Shown piece after piece: positions 22,180-28,918 of a stretch of DNA of 64,000 nucleotides. A program made the position numbers and the translations under genes. Origin of the DNA: a virus; the IMG/VR virus record IMGVR_UViG_3300044614_000912, positions 1 through 64,000 of that record; one strand, 5' to 3'. Below the pieces are notes generated by a model that was not told the origin of the DNA, ran no database searches, and saw only the letters and a program-made list of their open reading frames with translations. The number at the start of each line of letters is the position of its first letter. Positions within the stretch are counted from its first letter, which is position 1.

Positions 22180-22587
22180 ATGAATATAATTGATCAATCT
22201 ATGGATATCGCTCTAAGCCTATTACCTCAAGCTAAAGAAGATAGACAAACCAAAAACAAATTCTTTCATTTTGCATTTGCATACAAAAGAAATAAGCTTT
22301 TGGCAATTGGTCAGAATAATCCAGAAAAAACACACACTAAAGCTTTAATGTTGGCTAAAAGATTCAATACTGAACTTGAGTATCCACACTTTCATGCCGA
22401 AACAGATTTAATTTCCAGACTTTGGGGAAAATACTATATAGATAGTAGCCTCAGAATGGTTATAATAAGATTGAATAAGCGTGGAGAACTAAGGTGTAGT
22501 CAGCCGTGCAAAAGATGTCAAACAATTATAGAATCTCTTGGTATTAATAAGATATGGTGGAGCATAGATAATGGATTTAATCAATAA
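22180..22587 (+). CDS. Cytidine/deoxycytidylate deaminase-fold protein
   Basis: One hundred and thirty-five residues from the ATG at 22180. The deaminase zinc motifs are HAETDLISRL (HAE) and CSQPCKRC (PCxxC), in the usual order and spacing, with GQNNPEKTHTKA before them. Distinct from the canonical dCMP deaminase at 20161. Substrate unknown: a free nucleotide, a tRNA or a modified base. The next gene, a deoxyribosyltransferase-like protein, overlaps it by 17 bases. Confidence 0.82.
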   Translation: MNIIDQSMDIALSLLPQAKEDRQTKNKFFHFAFAYKRNKLLAIGQNNPEKTHTKALMLAKRFNTELEYPHFHAETDLISRLWGKYYIDSSLRMVIIRLNKRGELRCSQPCKRCQTIIESLGINKIWWSIDNGFNQ

Positions 22588-23113
22588 TCTTCGCGGCGTC
22601 AAAACCTATCTTGTTGGTGCTATGGATAGGGTACATGACGGTGGAGTAACTTGGAGACAAGAGTTAACACCAATTCTTAAAGACCTTGGTGTACGAGTTA
22701 TTGACCCATGTAAAAAGCCCATTCTGACCGTCAGAGAAGACGAGGAAACCAGATGGTGGATAGACTATTACAAAGAAACCGGACAATACGAAAAGATCAG
22801 AAAACATTTCTCATCTATCAGAAGTGCCGATTTAAGGTGTGTTGATATATCTGATTTTATCATCGCACACATAGACCTAGACGTTCACGCCTGTGGGACT
22901 TACGAAGAAATAGTAACAGCCAATAGGCAGAAAAAACCAGTTTTAGTATGGTGCAAGCAAGGAAAATCAAAAGCACCCAATTGGTTATTTTTTATGCTGC
23001 CACATGAATATATATTCTCTACAATAGAAGAAGTTGTAGACTATCTCAAATACATAGATCAAACAAAAAATATAGATACACTATCAAGATGGTTCTTTTT
23101 TAAGGAATTCTGA
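22571..23113 (+). CDS. Nucleoside 2-deoxyribosyltransferase-like protein
   Basis: One hundred and eighty residues of the NDT/DUF4406 type: TYLVGAMDRVHDGGVTWRQEL, LGVRVIDPCKK, then the acidic D-x-SDFIIAHIDLDVHACGTYEEI block with the catalytic-type Glu. Related enzymes swap or hydrolyse the base on deoxynucleosides or their phosphates. The overlap with a deaminase-fold gene suggests a two-step nucleotide reaction. Substrate not determinable. Confidence 0.78.
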   Translation: MDLINNLRGVKTYLVGAMDRVHDGGVTWRQELTPILKDLGVRVIDPCKKPILTVREDEETRWWIDYYKETGQYEKIRKHFSSIRSADLRCVDISDFIIAHIDLDVHACGTYEEIVTANRQKKPVLVWCKQGKSKAPNWLFFMLPHEYIFSTIEEVVDYLKYIDQTKNIDTLSRWFFFKEF

Positions 23114-24054
23114 TGAATACAAATTTTCCAGAAAATATATTCGATAGCCGACTTAAAAATCCACACATATATAAATATAAAGTGGATACGGGTTTACAAA
23201 TTGCTAAATCCAAAAAGATCGTTTTTGCCGGTATTTGTAGAAATGTAGAAGATACCATAGCACTAAATATTGAAAGAATGCACAAAACATCCAATATGTT
23301 CAAAGATTTCAGTATTTTTTTATACGAAAACGATTCTGAGGACAACACCGTTAGCATATTAGAATCATATCGTACAAAAACAAAATTAGAATTCTTATCT
23401 GAGAAAAGAGATGACAAAGATTATCGACGGTTGGTAGATGATGGAACAGACCCGTGGCATTTTGGAAGATGCAAGATATTAGCACAGTGTAGGAATAAAT
23501 ATCTTGATCACGTAATTTCACACTATGCAGATTATGATTATTTGTGCATATTAGACTTAGATATTAAGGGGGGCTGGTCATATACTGGTTTTCAGCATGG
23601 AATTTTTACCCTTGAATCTGATCCGAAAAATGCTTGCGTGTCAGCCTATGGAGTTTTAACAGAAGCAAACAATATAAAATTATTAGAAGATTGTGAGCCA
23701 GAAGACTACATTATGTATGATTCTTTAGCGTTCAGACCTTTTGGGAAACCCAGAGGTATTCATATTTTAAATACGCCTATGTTTAATAAAATAACATTTG
23801 ACCGTGGAGATCAACCATTAAAAGTTTCATCAAACTTTGGAGGTATGTCTATCTATCGACTACCACTTTTAAAAAATAAAAAATACGGTGCTAGACAATG
23901 GGAAGAGGGAGAAGTTGACCCGGATCACGTAATACTAAATGAACAATTGATCAATGAAGGATATAATATAATCCTTGATCCAAGTATGATAGTTTCATAT
24001 TCCGATCACAAATTTTCAAGGAACACCAATGATAAACTTATTAACACCTATTAA
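23113..24054 (+). CDS. Glycosyltransferase-like protein (GT-A fold)
   Basis: A 313-residue protein with IVFAGICRNVEDTI, FLYENDSEDNT and ICILDLDIKGGW, the last being a DxD-type metal/nucleotide-sugar motif. The pattern resembles ANP1-like and small GT2-type transferases. Acceptor unknown. It overlaps the GT4 gene downstream by 26 bases, so the two likely act on one glycan. Confidence 0.75.
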   Translation: MNTNFPENIFDSRLKNPHIYKYKVDTGLQIAKSKKIVFAGICRNVEDTIALNIERMHKTSNMFKDFSIFLYENDSEDNTVSILESYRTKTKLEFLSEKRDDKDYRRLVDDGTDPWHFGRCKILAQCRNKYLDHVISHYADYDYLCILDLDIKGGWSYTGFQHGIFTLESDPKNACVSAYGVLTEANNIKLLEDCEPEDYIMYDSLAFRPFGKPRGIHILNTPMFNKITFDRGDQPLKVSSNFGGMSIYRLPLLKNKKYGARQWEEGEVDPDHVILNEQLINEGYNIILDPSMIVSYSDHKFSRNTNDKLINTY

Positions 24055-25093
24055 TCAACTTGGTTATGGAGTCACCGGATTAAACATAACCAAAAGTCTT
24101 AGCAAAATTGCACCAGTGTCTTTATGGTGCATAGGGCAACCCCAAGTGACAAGCGAAGAAGATGCGAACATTATTCGTAGCTGTATATCAAGGGGTAGAT
24201 TAACAGATTTTGATGCTCCATGTATTAAAATATGGCATCAAAACGACATGACTCAATTTGTCGGTAGAGGCTTAAGAATTGGATTCCCAATCTTTGAATT
24301 AGATAAGTTTGACAAACTTGAACAACATCATCTTAGTTCTCTAGACAAAGTATTTGTTTGCTCAAATTGGGCAAAGGGAGTGATTTTAGAGAATCTATCT
24401 ATCGATGAAAATAAGATTTGCGTAATACCTCTAGGTGTAGATTTAAGTATTTTTGAGCCAGCAGAGTATGTTGACTCTAAAACTACTAGATTCTATAACT
24501 GCGGAAAATGGGAAATAAGAAAAGGACACGACGCTCTAGTAGAAATATTTAATAAAGCATTTGAAACTAATGATGACGTAGAATTAGTATTGATGTGTGA
24601 TAATCCATTTTATACTGAAAATGAGCAAAAAGAATGGGTAAGACTCTATAAAGAATCAAAACTGGGCAGTAAGATTTCTATTATCCCGCGACAGCCAACC
24701 CAAAAAGAAGTGTATACTATTATGAAACAATGCCATTGCGGCATATTTCCTTCTAGAGCAGAAGGGTGGAACTTAGAATTATTAGAAATGATGGCTTGTG
24801 GCAGGCCAGTTATAACAACAAATTATTCTGCTCATACTGAATTTTGCACAGATGCCAATTCTTATTTAGCACCAATCAGTGAGACAGAAGTTGCTTATGA
24901 TGGCAAATGGTTTCATGGTCAGGGTAATTGGGCCAAAATTGACTATAATACTATAGATTACATGGTCGAGTCAATGAGAAAAGTTTATAGATTGCATCAA
25001 GACAGAGCATTAGAACTAAATACTGTTGGTATTGAAACCTCTAAAAATTTTACATGGGAAAACTCAGCTAGAAAGATAACTAATGCTATTTGA
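24029..25093 (+). CDS. Glycosyltransferase, GT4/GT-B fold
   Basis: A 354-residue transferase. N-terminal NQLGYGVTGLNI loop, central VCSNWAKGVILENL and VIPLGVDLSIF, then GKWEIRKGHDALVEIF and the donor site FPSRAEGWNLELLEMMACGRPVITT with the E-x7-E type glutamates. Standard GT-B architecture. Sugar and acceptor are unknown. Confidence 0.87.
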   Translation: MINLLTPINQLGYGVTGLNITKSLSKIAPVSLWCIGQPQVTSEEDANIIRSCISRGRLTDFDAPCIKIWHQNDMTQFVGRGLRIGFPIFELDKFDKLEQHHLSSLDKVFVCSNWAKGVILENLSIDENKICVIPLGVDLSIFEPAEYVDSKTTRFYNCGKWEIRKGHDALVEIFNKAFETNDDVELVLMCDNPFYTENEQKEWVRLYKESKLGSKISIIPRQPTQKEVYTIMKQCHCGIFPSRAEGWNLELLEMMACGRPVITTNYSAHTEFCTDANSYLAPISETEVAYDGKWFHGQGNWAKIDYNTIDYMVESMRKVYRLHQDRALELNTVGIETSKNFTWENSARKITNAI

Positions 25094-25445
25094 ATTCTTT
25101 AGAAGAAAAGACAACCCGCCTAAAGAACCGGATGAGCCAGTATCAGCCTCTATATGTTATTATATGAAACCAGACGGTTCTGGACCATACATAAATATAC
25201 AACTGTCCGATTATGACGATGATTCTATCGCTAGTCTTTGTGAATTATTGGATACACTAGCAGAAGAAACTTGCTATATGGAAACTATAGAAATGATCAA
25301 GTCATCATTGATTAAAGATAATCAAGAAGAGTTACTAATCAAAATTTTCACACATATAAGCCGTCAAGTAAGAGAAAAAATACTCAATGGTCATAAGGAA
25401 AGTCTCAAAGACGAGCCTTGTATCAGACCATCCGACATGGTATAA
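25083..25445 (+). CDS. Hypothetical conserved-type phage protein
   Basis: One hundred and twenty residues, overlapping the glycosyltransferase by 11 bases. N-terminal Pro-rich segment, then ICYYMKPDGSGPYINIQLSDYDDDSIASL and a long helix (ETCYMETIEMIKSSL). This layout resembles uncharacterised proteins of large phages. The promoter at 25418 lies in its 3' end. Confidence 0.7.
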   Translation: MLFEFFRRKDNPPKEPDEPVSASICYYMKPDGSGPYINIQLSDYDDDSIASLCELLDTLAEETCYMETIEMIKSSLIKDNQEELLIKIFTHISRQVREKILNGHKESLKDEPCIRPSDMV

Positions 25446-25446
25446 T
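25418..25446 (+). promoter_or_regulatory. Sigma70-type promoter upstream of sigma factor operon
   Basis: TTGTAT (25418-25423), 17-base spacer ending CCGACATGG, TATAAT (25441-25446). Nineteen bases before the 25465 start. It would let host polymerase make the late sigma factor. Confidence 0.68.
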
Positions 25447-25464
25447 CACGCTGGAGTCACGATA

Positions 25465-25926
25465 ATGAGTAAAAATATCAAAAAGATTGGCTGGCAGAAG
25501 TACGAAGACTATCTTGAAAAACAGCTTACTTCACCCATGCTTACCAATATTATACAAAACATAGCCATGCAACATTTAGATAAATTAGGAGATATGGGGG
25601 AGGAACTAGAAGAAGAGGACGAAGACGAAGATGAGGATGATTACGATCTTTTCGACAAGAAGAAAAATATTATTAACTCCAGCCCTATGGTGCCGATAAC
25701 ACCACAGTTAATGGATGATGTTGCTATGTTGTCAAGCTTTGATTGCTGGCTTGGTCACACAAATTTTGATCTAACACACGGAATTAAAGATGTATTAAAC
25801 AAAGTTCCGGGTATTGAGGTCTTGAAAATCTGTAGCAGATACAGGTTTTTTGTTGGTATAGGACAAATGTTTGATTTTACAGAAGTTAGAAATGACATTG
25901 AAAAAGCTATTTTAGGAGATAACTAA
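25465..25926 (+). CDS. Hypothetical acidic protein
   Basis: One hundred and fifty-three residues from the ATG at 25465 (MSKNIKKIGWQKYEDYLEKQ) with a GGAGTC site. A strongly acidic stretch (EELEEEDEDEDEDDYDLFD, about residues 45-63) is followed by FDCWLGHTNFDLTHGIKDVLNKVPGIEVLKICSRY-type conserved residues. Start/stop overlap with the sigma gene. It may regulate or partner that sigma; this is context only. Confidence 0.7.
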   Translation: MSKNIKKIGWQKYEDYLEKQLTSPMLTNIIQNIAMQHLDKLGDMGEELEEEDEDEDEDDYDLFDKKKNIINSSPMVPITPQLMDDVAMLSSFDCWLGHTNFDLTHGIKDVLNKVPGIEVLKICSRYRFFVGIGQMFDFTEVRNDIEKAILGDN

Positions 25927-26399
25927 TGAATGATTTGAATACAAAGATTGAAGATGCTCTAAAAGACATAAATATTGTAAAGATAATGAACAAAGCGTCA
26001 CGTAGATTTAGTAATCAGCTAGACAAGGATACTATTAATTCTTGCCAGCTAAATGCTTTATGGAAAACGTTTTTGAATCATGAGCCATCAAAGGGTGCTA
26101 AGTTTACGACGTATCTCTATAATGGAGTTTTTATAGAGTGCATGAAGGAAATTAAGTTTGCTCAAAAAATGAATAGATTTGGTGGCAAATTGCACGACAA
26201 TATACCACAAAATAATGATCAATTTATGCTCGTAGACGTTCTGGATGAACTACATGACGAAACCGAAAAAGAGATGTTTTTAGATAGAATCGCTAACATG
26301 ACCATAGCAGAAATAGCCAAAAAGCATAATATGAATAGGGAAAGTACACGCAGAAAGATGCATAAAATCATGAAAAACATTCAGAAAAAATTCATTTGA
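25926..26399 (+). CDS. gp55-like late RNA polymerase sigma factor
   Basis: A 157-residue sigma70-family protein close in size to T4 gp55 (185). The region 2 helix is recognisable: INSCQLNALWKTFLNHEPSKGAKFTTYLY (compare the sigma GLW-KA-F-DPSKG-KFSTYA core). The C-terminal IANMTIAEIAKKHNMNRESTRRKMHKIMK is a region 4 helix-turn-helix. It should redirect host core polymerase to phage late promoters. A TATAAATA site starts six bases after its stop codon. Confidence 0.85.
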   Translation: MNDLNTKIEDALKDINIVKIMNKASRRFSNQLDKDTINSCQLNALWKTFLNHEPSKGAKFTTYLYNGVFIECMKEIKFAQKMNRFGGKLHDNIPQNNDQFMLVDVLDELHDETEKEMFLDRIANMTIAEIAKKHNMNRESTRRKMHKIMKNIQKKFI

Positions 26400-26401
26400 A
26401 T

Positions 26402-26412
26402 GTGTATAAATA
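26402..26412 (+). promoter_or_regulatory. Late promoter (TATAAATA)
   Basis: GTGTATAAATA contains TATAAATA at 26405-26412, identical to the T4 late promoter consensus, in the 80-base gap between the sigma gene and the structural gene at 26480. No -35 element, as expected for gp55-type initiation. Best of the four GTGTATA sites. Confidence 0.7.
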
Positions 26413-26479
26413 AGTAGGAACCGGACTTTAAAAGGATGTGGAATATGACATTTCTAACTAATTTCAATGGAGAAAATCT

Positions 26480-27106
26480 ATGTCAACCACAGCTGCAAAG
26501 TCCGGCGGCGGATCAAAAAAGAATAACGGTGGCACACTAGTAGCCGCTGGCAATGTTTCCGCTAGCGGCCCAATCGCCAACGTTTTAGACCTAGTAGAAG
26601 TTAATGCCGCTAAGAAAAGTTATGGCACAGTCGTTGTACAAGATACAAACGGCGGTGCTTCTAATGCTGACCCTCATGGTGTAACAAAGGCCAAGAGTTC
26701 TGGTACTTTTGCCTATACACCTGCTCCCGGTACAAATTATTTACTCAGAGCCGCTGGCGACAACGCCTCAAAGGTAAATAATTCAACTTCTACATTCTTA
26801 ACTATTCCCGGTGGAGTTACTGGTAAGAGTATCAACAAGACTGTATCAACTTACAGAATTGGTGCTTACGCTGACGCTGAATTCAACGTTTTAGCAGTTC
26901 CAAATGGAGATGTTGTTCCCGGTCGTACAAAGGGTACTAGTGCTGGTTCAGAAGCAAACTTTGTTAAGGCTGATGATGGCTCAACAGCCGCTACAGATGA
27001 TGCTGCTACACCAACAAGAAGCGTTCCCGGTGAATTAACCTATATGTTTGGCGCTAAAAATCCAGTTAGCACATCATATAAGGCCAAGAATAGTTACGAG
27101 TCTTGA
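26480..27106 (+). CDS. Probable abundant virion protein
   Basis: A 208-residue protein rich in Ala, Gly, Ser, Thr and Asn, without cysteine. Low-complexity Gly/Lys start (SGGGSKKNNGG), then beta-rich repeats such as SGTFAYTPAPGTNYLLRAAGD and STFLTIPGGVTGKS. A strong TGGAGA ribosome site, a late promoter just upstream and more regular codon use suggest high late expression. It could be a tail tube, decoration or fibre protein; no family recognised. A large hairpin follows. Confidence 0.65.
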   Translation: MSTTAAKSGGGSKKNNGGTLVAAGNVSASGPIANVLDLVEVNAAKKSYGTVVVQDTNGGASNADPHGVTKAKSSGTFAYTPAPGTNYLLRAAGDNASKVNNSTSTFLTIPGGVTGKSINKTVSTYRIGAYADAEFNVLAVPNGDVVPGRTKGTSAGSEANFVKADDGSTAATDDAATPTRSVPGELTYMFGAKNPVSTSYKAKNSYES

Positions 27107-27120
27107 TACGGTAATTATTT

Positions 27121-27159
27121 GGAATATGCCCTACAGCATGGGTTGTGGGGCATAATTCC
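27121..27159 (+). other. Long intercistronic hairpin
   Basis: GGAATATGCCCTACA (27121-27135) pairs with TGTGGGGCATAATTCC (27144-27159): fifteen pairs with one bulged A and one G-U, eight-base loop. No U tract follows, so it is more likely an mRNA 3'-end stabiliser or attenuator behind the structural gene than a full terminator. Confidence 0.7.
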
Positions 27160-27176
27160 ATTACTTTGGAGGTAAA

Positions 27177-27776
27177 ATGATAGACTTCAAAGACCCCGAA
27201 CATATAACATTAGTATTTAGTTTACTTGGTGGTTTAGGCACCTTCTGTAGTCTAATTTGGGTCAAAGCAATAAAGCCAATCATCAAGCTTCTTAAAAGTC
27301 AAGATGATCTCATCAACTCGTTGCAAGCAATAAAAAAAGAACTAACCACAAATGGTGGAAATAGTTTGAAAGATGCTGTTATAGATTTAAGAGTCACTAT
27401 AGGCAGAATGGAAACACGACAGAAAGTTATCGAACAAAGAACAAAAGCGGCTTTACATTATACTAAAGAAGCTCTTTTCGAAACTGATGATCACGGAAGA
27501 TTAGTCTGGACAAACTATAGCTTTTACGAATTAACTAGCGATTTAATAAATAGCGTCGATGGGTATGATTGGTTAAGTTATATCCACGAAGACGAAAGAG
27601 AAGAATTTTTTAGCGAATTCAAATCGTGCTTAGACATGAATAGAAAATTCGTTAAAATGACAAGAAACTGCGAGGACAAGGCCATAAAACTAATCGGTTT
27701 TCCGTATAAGATTAACGACAGTTCTCATGGTGGGTTTTTAATTAGTATCAGTATTTCAGACACAAAGGAGACTTAA
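27177..27776 (+). CDS. Membrane-anchored PAS-domain protein
   Basis: A 199-residue protein. Residues about 10-30 (LVFSLLGGLGTFCSLIWVKAI) form a transmembrane helix, followed by a coiled coil (IKLLKSQDDLINSLQAIKKEL...IGRMETRQKVIEQR) and a PAS-like domain (ALFETDDHGRLVWTNYSFYELTS...DWLSYIHEDEREEFFSEF). It may be a sensor or an assembly factor; PAS folds of unknown function occur in phage genomes. Two bases separate it from the holin-like gene, so a role in lysis timing is worth testing. Confidence 0.75.
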   Translation: MIDFKDPEHITLVFSLLGGLGTFCSLIWVKAIKPIIKLLKSQDDLINSLQAIKKELTTNGGNSLKDAVIDLRVTIGRMETRQKVIEQRTKAALHYTKEALFETDDHGRLVWTNYSFYELTSDLINSVDGYDWLSYIHEDEREEFFSEFKSCLDMNRKFVKMTRNCEDKAIKLIGFPYKINDSSHGGFLISISISDTKET

Positions 27777-27777
27777 C

Positions 27778-27999
27778 ATGAACAACTACGGTTCAAAATC
27801 TTTTGCTCTAAATGCATATGATTTAGTATCAGTTGGCAAAAATGCTCTATTAGTAGGATTAGCTGCTGTTTTAACATATGTCGGTGAAAATCTCGCAAAG
27901 ATTGATCTTGGCAATATGTCAGCTTTAATCGTTCCAGTAGTAGCAGTTGTCATCAATACTGTAGTCAAATGGGCAAGAGATAACACAAAGGATAAGTAA
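27778..27999 (+). CDS. Holin-like small membrane protein
   Basis: Seventy-three residues with two hydrophobic helices (VGKNALLVGLAAVLTYVG and SALIVPVVAVVINTVVKW) and a charged C-terminal tail (ARDNTKDK). Size, topology and position between a PAS/membrane protein and a protease fit a class II holin, but many small membrane proteins look like this. Confidence 0.5.
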   Translation: MNNYGSKSFALNAYDLVSVGKNALLVGLAAVLTYVGENLAKIDLGNMSALIVPVVAVVINTVVKWARDNTKDK

Positions 28000-28000
28000 T

Positions 28001-28918
28001 ATGTTTAAAACACCTAGAGATTTACTTAAAGCCTATAAAGACGGCTTTGTTGGATCATACTGTGACCCAAAAGATTTAGACAAATTACTTGGAGAGCTTC
28101 CACACCCATTATTCGGTGTGGCAGCACACGATTTGTTTGGCACTGGAAAGGGTAAACTAGCTTTACCTTTTAAGTCTTTATTACAGTTTGATCCAGCGTT
28201 TGGTCCATCAGAAAGACAGGTACAAGGCGATTGTGTTAGCCATGCAACTAGAAATGCTGTAGATGTGACCCGTAGTTGTGAAATATTAAACGGTGAACGA
28301 GAAGATTTCGTTGCCCGTGGAGCAACAGAGGGTATCTATGGTTCTAGAGGGCACGGCGGCGAGGGCATGACCTGTTCTGGTGCCGCACGATTTGTAAATC
28401 AAACGGGTGGAATATTATTACGACAAAAGTACGGCGACTACGATTTATCACAATACAGTGCCATTGGTGGTAAATGGGGCCGCTCTGGAGTTCCAGATGA
28501 ATTAGTTAAATATGCCCAAAAACATAAAGTTAAAACTATCAGCTTAATAAATACAATAGAACAAGCTAGAGATGCTATTGCTAATGGTTATTCTATTAGT
28601 GTTTGTAGTAATTCTGGATTCTCTTCAAGAAGAGATAAATATGGAGTAGCATCACGAAGTGGCTCTTGGAGTCACGCGATGGCTTGGATAGGTGTAGATG
28701 ATACACACGAAATTTATAATGAAACGCTATTCCTCATTCAGAATAGTTGGGGCGTATGGAATGGCGGTGAAAAACGTCATGATCAACCAGAAGGTAGTTT
28801 CTGGATAAGAGAACGCGATGCTGCTGAAATGTTAAATCAAAACGGTTCTTGGGTATTCAGCGATGTTGATGGATTCCCACCGCGAAAAGTAACTTGGACT
28901 TTAGATAAGGTGTTTTGA
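28001..28918 (+). CDS. Papain-like (C1-type) cysteine protease
   Basis: A 305-residue protein with the papain triad in order: Cys in RQVQGDCVSHATRNA (about residue 76), His in GSWSHAMAWIGVDD (about 226) and Asn in FLIQNSWGVWNGG (about 247). YGSRGHGGEGMTCSGAARFV also matches the fold. No signal peptide. Between a holin-like gene and tail-fibre genes it may degrade host envelope proteins during lysis, or be a virion protein. One-base overlap with both neighbours' style (TGATG to the next). Confidence 0.87.
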   Translation: MFKTPRDLLKAYKDGFVGSYCDPKDLDKLLGELPHPLFGVAAHDLFGTGKGKLALPFKSLLQFDPAFGPSERQVQGDCVSHATRNAVDVTRSCEILNGEREDFVARGATEGIYGSRGHGGEGMTCSGAARFVNQTGGILLRQKYGDYDLSQYSAIGGKWGRSGVPDELVKYAQKHKVKTISLINTIEQARDAIANGYSISVCSNSGFSSRRDKYGVASRSGSWSHAMAWIGVDDTHEIYNETLFLIQNSWGVWNGGEKRHDQPEGSFWIRERDAAEMLNQNGSWVFSDVDGFPPRKVTWTLDKVF

